34,026 nucleotides of DNA. It comes from Candidatus Omnitrophota bacterium (lineage in GTDB: Bacteria > Omnitrophota > Gorgyraeia > Zapsychrales > Fredricksoniimonadaceae). The DNA lies in contig JADFYF010000017.1 in the NCBI GenBank assembly GCA_015233165.1, positions 1-34,026 of the forward strand. The letters are read 5' to 3'. A program made the translations under genes and the position numbers. The notes under the pieces are model-generated. The model was not told where the DNA came from. It saw nothing but the letters and a program-made list of their open reading frames with translations, and searched no databases. The stretch's first letter is position 1. Each line of letters opens with the position of its first letter. Below, in pieces: positions 23,648 to 31,289 of this stretch.

Positions 23648-24177
23648 AGTTTAATCTGGGTCGCTAGAATTCTAACTTCACAATCAATCGTCCCCAACTT
23701 GGGATCCCCGCTTCCAGCCCACGATTGAATTCTAAATAAATATTTGGATGTTTCTAACGCATAAAAAAAAGACACTAAACTCTGAAAACTTTTAACGTGA
23801 ACAGAAACATTAATACTCCAGGAGGAGGAATAATCTGTCCGTTGGGATTCCTTGGAGGAAGAAATATTATTGATCGTAATGTCGTTCTTAGCGGCAAGGT
23901 CTGCCACCTGATTCACCATTTCATCAGAACTCACCACGGTCGGCAAGGACGATACAAAAGCTTTTAACTCATCGGCGGATTTATTATATTCGGATATGTA
24001 ATTGAGTTTCAGAACATTCTGCTTAGACTTATCTTTATAAGCCGCCACTTTCGACGAGTAATCCCGAAACAATTGAACGGCACAGATGGCAAACAGGATG
24101 ACGACCAAAACGACCAAAAGAAGACTCTTTCTCTCCACAAAAACCTGAATAGCTCTGTTAGGTTTGAATTGTTCCAT
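23644..24177 (-). CDS. PilO/GspM-like inner-membrane protein
   Basis: A 177-residue protein with a short cytoplasmic N-terminus, one membrane helix (SLLLVVLVVILFAICAVQLF, about 18-37), a coiled-coil-prone segment (DYSSKVAAYKDKSKQNVLKL) and a ferredoxin-like periplasmic part (ITINNISSSKESQRTDYSSSWSINVSVHVKSFQSLVSFFYALETS). This layout and the position between the PilM-PilN fusion and the PilP-like gene fit PilO (or GspM). Its start codon shares the last base of the preceding stop, so translation is coupled. It would dimerise with the PilN part of the upstream fusion in the periplasm. Confidence 0.78.
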   Translation of the reverse strand: MEQFKPNRAIQVFVERKSLLLVVLVVILFAICAVQLFRDYSSKVAAYKDKSKQNVLKLNYISEYNKSADELKAFVSSLPTVVSSDEMVNQVADLAAKNDITINNISSSKESQRTDYSSSWSINVSVHVKSFQSLVSFFYALETSKYLFRIQSWAGSGDPKLGTIDCEVRILATQIKL

Positions 24178-25724
24178 TATAAAGACCCTGTAATCGAAAA
24201 ATAAAGTAAATCCTTACTACCCATACTTTTCTTTTGAATGCCGTTAAGATTAAATTTCATGCTTAAAAAATGTTTGTCTTTTTTGAGTGCGGATAAAAAG
24301 TCATACACCGGTTTAAATTGCTCGCCTTGATCACTGGCCATAAAATATCCGCTCATTTTAATCGACATCTTATTCACATCATTACTCAAATCCAAATTAT
24401 CCAACCAAACCCCTTCAGGTAACGCCTGCGTCACAAAAACCATCATGGAGGAGATATGCGTTCTGCTCTCTAAGATCTTTTTATAGGACTCTATCGTGCC
24501 CTTATTACGCTGGGTATCGGCATCAAGCATTTCCACTGTTTTACTGGCCAAGTCCCCCTGATTTTTCATTAACTCAGCGTCATGTTTTTCCATATTTTGA
24601 AGCTGAACCTTGCTAAATACAAAAATACCTATCAACAAAAGAACACAAACAATAGCCGCCTGTATGCCATACATCAACTCTTCAAGATCCCATTGGTAAA
24701 ACGGCGTTAAATCAATGTTGGAAATCTTACCAATAGAAACTTCAGGCTGCGCTTTTAACTTGGCTTTGATAAAGTTAAAAGCCGACAATTTGGAAGGAAC
24801 CCTGCTGACACCGACCCCACAGGCACACAGGACATCCATGCCTTCAATCTTTTGTCCCCCTGAAACAATCGACGAATCCGCTGTTCGCACCTTGACGGAT
24901 AACTCTTCGGTCAAAATCTTATTTAATTCCAAATCTGGCTGCGGAGCCAGCAACAAAATTTCTTTGATTTTCTCCTGCGAAAACTGACGGTCATAATATC
25001 CAAATGATTTTCTAATTTCCCTCAGGATACTGGCACGCAAGGTATCCGGGCCATCCTTTTCCTCCGGAGTCTCCGTCGACGACAAAGAAAATTCCCGAAC
25101 AAAGAAAGCGATCCCTTTTTCATAAAAAATAATCTGTCCAGAGTTATCATGAATGTAAACAACCGCGGTCTTTTGATCTGCGGATAACTGCTTCTTAGAT
25201 ATCAGCCATTTTGCTAAGCTGACTAACGAGGGTTCATACACAACAGGTTTACATCCGGCCTGCTTAAAAATGCGGTCATATTTAGCAACCATCTGTTTGC
25301 GAACAGCGAAGAAAACGATTCGCAAACGTTTTTGTTTATTCTCCTTGAAAGGAATCGATTGATAAACATATTCCAGAAGTTTTAAATCAAAGGGAACATA
25401 TTTCTTGGCTTCATAAAATACGACGCTGTTTAATTCACTGGTCAGCATCCACGGCACCACAAACGAACGCAAAAAGACGTCCTTGGTCGGCACAGAAACA
25501 CTGACCGATGGCTCATCAATCTTGTTTTCTCTCAACATTTTCTGAAAAGTGCTGACAAGATGAATTTCTTCATTCGCATCAGGATTCAACGGGACGTCTT
25601 GGGTGGGAATAACCGACAAGGTAATCGGCGATGAAATGATCTTCTGTTGGTTTTTAGAGTCTACTTCGGAGAGAACAATTTTGTCTTCAGTAAGGTAAAG
25701 CCCAATTTTTTGAGAGTTCGCCAT
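24177..25724 (-). CDS. PilM-PilN fusion (GspL-like) assembly protein
   Basis: A 515-residue protein. Residues 1-310 are an actin-like PilM/GspL cytoplasmic domain (IGLYLTEDKIVLSEVD, VSVPTKDVFLRSFVVP, FYEAKKYVPFDL, TAVVYIHDNSGQIIFYEKG); a membrane helix lies at about 354-371 (IQAAIVCVLLLIGIFVF); residues 372-515 are a PilN-like coiled-coil plus ferredoxin-like domain (LPEGVWLDNLDLSNDVNKMSIKMSGY). In most type IV pilus systems these are two genes; fusion matches GspL architecture. It should recruit GspE at the membrane. First gene of the operon, with a promoter at 25773-25801; no strong ribosome site is visible. Confidence 0.85.
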   Translation of the reverse strand: MANSQKIGLYLTEDKIVLSEVDSKNQQKIISSPITLSVIPTQDVPLNPDANEEIHLVSTFQKMLRENKIDEPSVSVSVPTKDVFLRSFVVPWMLTSELNSVVFYEAKKYVPFDLKLLEYVYQSIPFKENKQKRLRIVFFAVRKQMVAKYDRIFKQAGCKPVVYEPSLVSLAKWLISKKQLSADQKTAVVYIHDNSGQIIFYEKGIAFFVREFSLSSTETPEEKDGPDTLRASILREIRKSFGYYDRQFSQEKIKEILLLAPQPDLELNKILTEELSVKVRTADSSIVSGGQKIEGMDVLCACGVGVSRVPSKLSAFNFIKAKLKAQPEVSIGKISNIDLTPFYQWDLEELMYGIQAAIVCVLLLIGIFVFSKVQLQNMEKHDAELMKNQGDLASKTVEMLDADTQRNKGTIESYKKILESRTHISSMMVFVTQALPEGVWLDNLDLSNDVNKMSIKMSGYFMASDQGEQFKPVYDFLSALKKDKHFLSMKFNLNGIQKKSMGSKDLLYFSITGSL

Positions 25725-25772
25725 AAATGTCTTGATTTTTTTCAGAGATGTTAGGACTAAAAGATAATTTTT

Positions 25773-25801
25773 ATTAGACTATAGGGGGACATCGTTGTCA
25801 A
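25773..25801 (-). promoter_or_regulatory. promoter of the pilus/secretion operon
   Basis: Minus strand perfect TTGACA (25796-25801), 17-base spacer, TCTAAT (25773-25778); predicted leader of about 40 bases before the PilM-PilN ATG. A TATAGT 12 bases from the -35 is too close to be the -10. Confidence 0.6.
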
Positions 25802-25901
25802 TACAATATAGACAAATTTACACCCTTAATTAATGGACTTTTCCGAGGATAATTGACTTAAAATTCAAATAGGATGGGAAGTTTTATCGTGATTAAGTCT
25901 T

Positions 25902-27122
25902 CTATAACATTGTCCAAGGAACAGCGTGTATATTAGTAGCTACTGTGTAAACCCTACAGCCTGAATAAACAATAATACCTTTAGTCACTTCTGGATGAGT
26001 ACTCAAGAATTCTCTCATCGACTTTGTATCCCTAAAATCCACTGTATCAGAGGATTTCACTTCTACACCAATAGCTTTACCGGCAGAACGTATCACAAAA
26101 TCAACTTCTACACTTCCTGACCTTGGTTTCCAATACAAAATCTCAGGCATAATCGTTTGTAAAGATGCCCATGAATAAATCTGTTGGAAAATAAAATTCT
26201 CAAAATAGCGCCCCCTGATGTTGGGCTTCTTAAGAGCCGATCCTGAAGTAATTCCCGCTAATAAACATGCCGCACCTGAGTCAAACCAATAAAACTTAGA
26301 CTGCTTATATGACCGTTCTCCTTGATAGACGTACCCCCTTACTTCATGCAAAAGGTTTGTATCTTGCAAAAGGCTCATATATCGACTAACATTGGTTCTG
26401 GTTTCTCCACAAGATTTAGATAATTCCTCCTGCACACTTTCCCATCCTGTGGCTTGTGCCAAGACTTCCATCAATCGACGAAAATTCTGTGGATACCGAA
26501 TCTTTACAAGATCTTGAATGTCTCGACTGATATAGGTATCAATATAGCTTCTGCCTCGTTCTAAGGCTATTGTATCGCTTGAGGCTAATACAACTCCAGG
26601 CAGACTACCACGCCAAACAACCTGAGCCATCTCTACCTGAGTTTTAACCTCTATAGACTTGACCTCCTTATTTTCCCAAACTTGATTTAAAATCCCATAC
26701 GGGGACAACCCCCTCAATTCTCTCATGCTAAAACCAGTCAAATGTAAATAATTAACCCTTCCTGCCAAAGTTTCTCTAGGTGACTGACGTAAAGAGACAT
26801 TCCCTGAACCAGAGAGAATAAAGTTTCTTTTTCTTTTAGTCTTGTCGACAAGATACTTAACGGTTAATAAAAGCTCCGGGCATCTTTGAGCTTCATCAAT
26901 AATCGTAGGGATATCTTCCAAAAGCAACCCCTTAGGATCTTCTTGAGCTTGTTCCAAGACATCCGGATCATCCAAGGTCAAATATCGCCAACTTCTTAAG
27001 AAACCAGCCTGCTCTAATAAAGTACTTTTTCCCACCTGTCTCGGACCCGTTAAAACGACAACCGGATTAGCCTTAAGAGTTTCTGCAATCTTATCTTCCA
27101 TCCATCGCACAATATATTTCAT
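25902..27122 (-). CDS. AAA family ATPase with C-terminal DUF4143 (PDDEXK-like)
   Basis: Start ATG 27120-27122 (MKYIVRWM), with GGAG 7 bases upstream; an ATG two codons earlier is too close to the ribosome site. About 406 residues. N-terminal P-loop VVLTGPRQVGKSTLL, sensor-like YLTLDDPD and Walker B TIIDEAQRCPELL, then FILSGSGN, the linker LAGRVNYLHLTGFSMREL, winged-helix-like ETRTNVSRYMSLLQDTNLL and the DUF4143 part with EVDFVIR and GVEVKSS, a PDDEXK nuclease-like core (D, ExK). The family is common and widely transferred; its role is unclear, with defence or toxin-like roles proposed. It stands alone between two operons, preceded by a 22-bp repeat array. Promoter within that array is likely. 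Confidence 0.9.
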   Translation of the reverse strand: MKYIVRWMEDKIAETLKANPVVVLTGPRQVGKSTLLEQAGFLRSWRYLTLDDPDVLEQAQEDPKGLLLEDIPTIIDEAQRCPELLLTVKYLVDKTKRKRNFILSGSGNVSLRQSPRETLAGRVNYLHLTGFSMRELRGLSPYGILNQVWENKEVKSIEVKTQVEMAQVVWRGSLPGVVLASSDTIALERGRSYIDTYISRDIQDLVKIRYPQNFRRLMEVLAQATGWESVQEELSKSCGETRTNVSRYMSLLQDTNLLHEVRGYVYQGERSYKQSKFYWFDSGAACLLAGITSGSALKKPNIRGRYFENFIFQQIYSWASLQTIMPEILYWKPRSGSVEVDFVIRSAGKAIGVEVKSSDTVDFRDTKSMREFLSTHPEVTKGIIVYSGCRVYTVATNIHAVPWTML

Positions 27123-27162
27123 AATCATTCTCCGATTCTGTGATTAAGAATTTAACCCGAAG

Positions 27163-27235
27163 AAAAGCATATCATGCTTTTATGCACAAAACAACATTGT
27201 TTTATGCACAAAATGACATAAATATTTGCACAAAA
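27163..27235. promoter_or_regulatory. three 22-bp-phased direct repeats plus inverted repeat before DUF4143 gene
   Basis: TGCACAAAA recurs in three copies beginning (with two flanking bases) at 27181, 27203 and 27225, an exact 22-base period or about two helical turns. On the coding (minus) strand each reads TTTTGTGCA. Immediately closer to the gene is an 8-bp inverted repeat AAAAGCAT-ATC-ATGCTTTT (27163-27181). This looks like an operator or iteron array. Confidence 0.7.
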
Positions 27236-27264
27236 TAGCAATAATTATACGGACTCAAAGTTTT

Positions 27265-27489
27265 TTAATCATGATAACTCAGACATCGGGGGCAACGGGG
27301 GGTTTTCTTTTTTAAGTAATCTAAATAGCCATAACCACAATAGTTGCATTGCCTGAAATAATCCGCAACACCCTCTTCTGTGGCAGGCTCACTGCGTTTT
27401 AAATAATATCGAATCCATAAGATTAAAATACATCCTATGGAAAGAAGAAGGCCTATTGCAAAAACAGCACTAAAATCCCAGATAAACAT
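27265..27489 (-). CDS. small membrane protein with C-terminal zinc ribbon
   Basis: Start ATG 27487-27489 (MFIWDFSAVF) chosen because AAGGGA lies 7 bases upstream; an in-frame GTG is two codons earlier. About 74 residues: one membrane helix (FAIGLLLSIGCILILWIRYYL), a short acidic linker and a zinc-ribbon-like end with CNYCGY and CPRC. The two CxxC pairs could bind one zinc ion. No family recognised. It is the last gene of the uvrA-TPR-exbB-exbD operon, directly after the TonB-like stub, so a role in the same envelope complex is inferred only from position. Confidence 0.7.
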   Translation of the reverse strand: MFIWDFSAVFAIGLLLSIGCILILWIRYYLKRSEPATEEGVADYFRQCNYCGYGYLDYLKKKTPRCPRCLSYHD

Positions 27490-27500
27490 GGTCACTTCCC

Positions 27501-27758
27501 TTAGCGGGGTTTATTCATTTCACGCAACTTCAACCATGGGGAAGAATCAGCCGTGGAGGATTCTTCAAACAACATCCTGTCCGAAACCCTGGATTGTTGA
27601 GTCAACGCTTCTTTCTGAAAAGACTCGCCCGTCTCTGTAACCAAATGCCCTAAATAAGTAAAAGAATTCTGACTACGCCCCGCAGACACAGAAAAACCCA
27701 CCCAAACAAAACTGAGCAACAGAAGATGGATCAAAAAAGAAATAAAAAAATATCGCAT
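27501..27758 (-). CDS. small TonB/TolA-like N-terminal anchor protein
   Basis: An 85-residue protein with an N-terminal membrane anchor (FFISFLIHLLLLSFVWVGFSV) carrying a His, as the TonB/TolA anchor does, then SQNSFTYLGHLV and a polar tail. It lacks the proline-rich spacer and the C-terminal domain of true TonB. It follows exbD by 15 bases and precedes the zinc-ribbon gene, the place where TonB or TolA would be expected. I infer a shortened energy-transducing partner or a family-specific accessory subunit. No strong ribosome site. A real gene is likely from context and composition, but the function is open. Confidence 0.65.
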   Translation of the reverse strand: MRYFFISFLIHLLLLSFVWVGFSVSAGRSQNSFTYLGHLVTETGESFQKEALTQQSRVSDRMLFEESSTADSSPWLKLREMNKPR

Positions 27759-27773
27759 GCGGACTCTGACTTT

Positions 27774-28166
27774 TTATTCCGTAACCATATGAACGTGACT
27801 ACTACCTAGGTCTCTGCACAAATCCCAGACATCCATAACCCTTCCCATCGAGGAGCGACGATCAATACGGATAAAAATATTCTGATTCTTGTAGTTAATC
27901 TTCACCAGTTCTTTTTTAAGCTCATTTAGAGTCACAACCCTGTCATTAAAATACAGCACATTCTCTGCCGTAATATTAATCGCCTGATCCCTTTGCAATC
28001 CTTCACTCAGCACAGCCCGCGGCATGAGAATCTCAAAACCTGCGGGACTAAATAACGACGAGGAGAATATCAATATCAACAGAATCAACAGGAATAGATT
28101 GATGGCCGCCACAACCAGCATGGAGTGAAAAGGCTCTGATGTCGGAGTTAACTCGTTTGTTGTCAT
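27774..28166 (-). CDS. exbD: ExbD/TolR family protein with Asn in place of the channel Asp
   Basis: A 130-residue ExbD/TolR-type protein: short N-terminus, one membrane helix (MLVVAAINLFLLILLILIF, about 16-34), then a periplasmic domain with FEILMPRA, INITAENVLYFNDRVVTLNELKKEL, and IFIRIDRRSSMGRVMDVWDLCRDLG, which aligns with the ExbD fold. In ExbD and TolR the membrane helix has an essential Asp in an IDVxxxLL context; here the aligned text is AINLFLLILL, with N23. It lies 9 bases after exbB. The substitution may mean a different coupling mechanism or a loss of proton transport. Family call sure. Confidence 0.85.
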   Translation of the reverse strand: MTTNELTPTSEPFHSMLVVAAINLFLLILLILIFSSSLFSPAGFEILMPRAVLSEGLQRDQAINITAENVLYFNDRVVTLNELKKELVKINYKNQNIFIRIDRRSSMGRVMDVWDLCRDLGSSHVHMVTE

Positions 28167-28175
28167 AAACCCTGC

Positions 28176-28838
28176 TTACTCCTTACCGGTCTGATTGAAT
28201 TCAGCCAACTGCACCAAGGCCTGCAGGGTCTGAACCATGGACAACTGCAAATCCGCAATGACATTATTAATACGGACGACACAAAAACTGTAAAAAGAAT
28301 AACTAAAGATCCCCACCACAAGTCCTGCTATCGTCGTGAATAAGGCTTGCCAGATACCCGCCGACATCTCCCCCACACTTAAAGGGTTAAGCACATTGGA
28401 ACGAGCTGAAATCGCATGAAAAACCACCGTCAGACCTATCACCGTGCCTAATAAACCGACTAAGACAGAGGCATTCATAATAAAAGAAAGAATACTCATC
28501 CGTTCTTTAAGACGATGGATTTCGTAAACCAAGACCTCTTCCATCGACGTTCTGATGACCTCGGAGGAATTACCAAATCTTAGAATGCCTGCCTTAAACA
28601 TACGACTGAAGGCACTGGAATAAGATTCACATAACGTTAATGTCTTCTTAATACCGTCGTGCCGTAAAGAACGCATTAAATGACTCTTATGCTCCTTGAT
28701 TAATGTCTCCGCCGAGGATAAGAACTTTATTCTTTCCATACCCACCGCCAAAGCAACCATGGATAACACAAGAATCGGCCACATCATAGGGCCGCCCTTT
28801 AAGATCAACTGCCAAAAATTAAAAACAATGACCATCAT
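28176..28838 (-). CDS. exbB: ExbB/TolQ/MotA-type proton channel protein
   Basis: A 220-residue inner-membrane protein with membrane segments at about 16-36 (GGPMMWPILVLSMVALAVGMERI), 113-140 and 160-185. The conserved blocks are present: SVLVGLLGTVIGLTVVFHAIS and IWQALFTTIAGLVVGIFSY, the TolQ/ExbB channel helices. Together with ExbD it forms the proton-driven stator-like complex that energises an outer-membrane or periplasmic partner. The ATG overlaps the TPR gene stop by 4 bases (ATGA), so the two are translationally coupled; the TPR protein may be the periplasmic partner. Confidence 0.92.
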   Translation of the reverse strand: MMVIVFNFWQLILKGGPMMWPILVLSMVALAVGMERIKFLSSAETLIKEHKSHLMRSLRHDGIKKTLTLCESYSSAFSRMFKAGILRFGNSSEVIRTSMEEVLVYEIHRLKERMSILSFIMNASVLVGLLGTVIGLTVVFHAISARSNVLNPLSVGEMSAGIWQALFTTIAGLVVGIFSYSFYSFCVVRINNVIADLQLSMVQTLQALVQLAEFNQTGKE

Positions 28839-31285
28839 TTTTTGGTCCCTCCGTTAGAGTTCATTGAATCTAAACGCTCCTGGGCAAATTTAGATTCTTC
28901 AGTATTTAATTGAATAATCTTCTGATAGGTCACGCGAGCACCAGCCACATCTTTGCGATCCTCAAATATCTTAGCCACCCGTAGATACGCCTTCGTCACC
29001 CAGGAGATCTGATCAGGATACTGAGCCGGAATCTTTAGATATCCTCCGATAGATTCATCCAGGCGTCCCATCACTTCATAAGTGTCGGCGATATAGAACA
29101 GCAGCTCCGCATTCGTGATTGCCCCCTTCTCTGTGCCCATAGTTAAAGCCTTTTGATAACATTCCAGCTCTTTGTCATAACTCTGGGTATTGCGATAAAG
29201 CTGGGCGATCTTAAGATAGGATTCACGCGCCATCTCAGGCGATGAAGTCGCAATCGCCTCATAAGCCACAACAGCTTTAGGCGCATCTAATTCCTTCGCA
29301 AAAATATCAGCCATCGCCAATTTAACCTTAGCTAAAAGGGTGGGATCTTCTTGAGAAATAAGCTTGTATTGCGCCAGGGCCTGATCATAAAGGCCCTGGA
29401 TTTCATAGGCCTGTCCCATCTCATAATGAATCTGCCCTATTCCTGCATGGTCTTGGAAATGATCACAAATCTGCTGATAAAAATCGACGGCCGAAGCATA
29501 ATCCGAATTCTTCAAATAATATTGGGCCAGCCACACCAAGGCCTCATATTCAGCCTCGGACTTAGGATACTTATAGGCAATCAATTTAAAACGCCTCACC
29601 GCCTCCTTAATCTGTCCTAACTCAAATTGACATTTCGCAATACCAATATCAGAGTTTTTGGCAACAGTGACGGCATCAGGATACAGGCGAAGGATCTTCT
29701 GAAATATCTTTAAGGCTTCCTCCGCCTGTCTCAGATTTAAATAAGATAGGGCCAAGATGTAATTGGCTTCAGGTAAGAAATCCGTCGGATGAGAAATGTT
29801 CTTCAGGAAAACTTGTATCCTGACCGCCGCCTCCTTCCAGTCGCTATTCTTAAAAGCCGCTACCCCTAAATAGTAATCCACATCCTCCAAATAATGACTT
29901 TGAGGGAAGTTCTTTTTAAGGCTTTCTAAGAGAACAACCGCCGCCTGAACCTTTCCTGCTTTTAACAAAGCGATCGCCTGACGGTGCTGGACATAATCCG
30001 CCATCGAACTCTCCGGGTAATCTTTAATCACCTGATCATAAATAGCCGCCGCTTCATCCGCCTTACCAGCGTCAGTCATGACATCCGCCATTTGAACTAA
30101 GGCCATCGCCTTAACATCCACCTTATCTGTGCTGTCAATAACACTTTGAAAACGCGCCTGAGCCTGCGAAAGACTATTAAGTCTGGCATAGGTCCAAGCC
30201 AAACCCAAATTGGCCTTAAGCGTTAATTCCTCATCCCCTGAACGATCCACGATAAAACTATAATCCCCTAACACCTCTTCATATTTCTTTAACATAAAAT
30301 TGGCGTTGGCTCGTCCCAGATGAGCCTCATAATAGTGCTGTCCTCGAGGGAAGTTCTTGATTAACTCATCAAACACTTCAACAGCTGTTGCTAGGTCACC
30401 TTTTTCAACAAAGATATTGGCTTTAACTAATAATAAATCATCCTCGGGCAACTTATTAAGCGCGCTAAACTCCCGGGCCTCTTTTAAAGCCTTTTGAGCT
30501 TCATCAAAATCCTTAAGCTTTAAACAGCTCCATATTTTTCCGATATAGGCTGTCAACACCTGCTTTGAATTTGTCGACTTCAAGGTTTTATCATAATAAT
30601 TTCGGGCATTTTCATAATCTTCCATGTAGTAATACGTATCTGCCAGATTCAGGTAGACCTCGAACTGATTAGACGATTGCGGATAGGAGGAGAGATATCT
30701 CACAAAGGCCTTTAAAGCCTTTCGGTAATCCCCCATATCATAAAAACATTGCCCTATTTTTAAAAAGGCATCTTCACTCAGCTGATGCTTGGGAAAGCTC
30801 GTGACCAATCTTTGAAAGGCGTCCTTGGCCTCCTCATATCGTTTGCGATCAAAATAAGACCACCCTAAAGAATAGTAGGCCTGGGGAAGATAGGCTGAAT
30901 CAGGATAGGTGGTAATCAGCTTTTGATACTGTTTCTGAGCCTGATCGTAATCAGGAATCTTTAAATAGACCTCTCCCAACCAGTACAGCAACAGTTCTTT
31001 ATTATCGTAAACACCGTCTAAACTCTTAAACACATTCAAAGAATCTTCGAAACGATTCTTAAAGAAATAGCATTGGCCCAAAAGGAATTTAACCTGTAGC
31101 GCCTTAGGATGAGAGGAGGATTCCGCCAGGAATTGTTCCAGATAACGGGTCGAGACATCATAAAATCCGTCGTCAAAAGCCCGGACAGCCGCCGCATAAA
31201 GCTCCTCCTGCTGACTCTGAGCATAGACCGGATAAGACGAGAAAGACCCTAACACAAACAAGACCACCAGTATCCACTTTGACAT
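28835..31285 (-). CDS. large secreted TPR protein (YbgF/CpoB- or outer-membrane-lipoprotein-like)
   Basis: An 816-residue protein with a signal peptide (MSKWILVVLFVLGSFSSYPVYA, cleavage likely after the A), no lipobox Cys, then roughly 18-20 tetratricopeptide repeats to the end, for example QAYYSLGWSYFDRKRYEEAKDAFQRLV and DAFLKIGQCFYDMGDYRKALKAFVRYL. TPRs mediate protein-protein contacts; the sequence suggests a periplasmic scaffold. It starts 4 bases after the uvrA stop and overlaps exbB, so it belongs to the ExbB/ExbD complex operon. No enzymatic domain seen. Comparable TPR-ExbBD operons are known in diverse diderms; the exact role is not established. Confidence 0.88.
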   Translation of the reverse strand: MSKWILVVLFVLGSFSSYPVYAQSQQEELYAAAVRAFDDGFYDVSTRYLEQFLAESSSHPKALQVKFLLGQCYFFKNRFEDSLNVFKSLDGVYDNKELLLYWLGEVYLKIPDYDQAQKQYQKLITTYPDSAYLPQAYYSLGWSYFDRKRYEEAKDAFQRLVTSFPKHQLSEDAFLKIGQCFYDMGDYRKALKAFVRYLSSYPQSSNQFEVYLNLADTYYYMEDYENARNYYDKTLKSTNSKQVLTAYIGKIWSCLKLKDFDEAQKALKEAREFSALNKLPEDDLLLVKANIFVEKGDLATAVEVFDELIKNFPRGQHYYEAHLGRANANFMLKKYEEVLGDYSFIVDRSGDEELTLKANLGLAWTYARLNSLSQAQARFQSVIDSTDKVDVKAMALVQMADVMTDAGKADEAAAIYDQVIKDYPESSMADYVQHRQAIALLKAGKVQAAVVLLESLKKNFPQSHYLEDVDYYLGVAAFKNSDWKEAAVRIQVFLKNISHPTDFLPEANYILALSYLNLRQAEEALKIFQKILRLYPDAVTVAKNSDIGIAKCQFELGQIKEAVRRFKLIAYKYPKSEAEYEALVWLAQYYLKNSDYASAVDFYQQICDHFQDHAGIGQIHYEMGQAYEIQGLYDQALAQYKLISQEDPTLLAKVKLAMADIFAKELDAPKAVVAYEAIATSSPEMARESYLKIAQLYRNTQSYDKELECYQKALTMGTEKGAITNAELLFYIADTYEVMGRLDESIGGYLKIPAQYPDQISWVTKAYLRVAKIFEDRKDVAGARVTYQKIIQLNTEESKFAQERLDSMNSNGGTKK

Positions 31286-31289
31286 AAGA

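Noticed and set aside
27181-27235. Short CRISPR-like array
   Set aside because: Repeats are only about 9-11 bases with 22-base period, far too short, and no cas genes are near.
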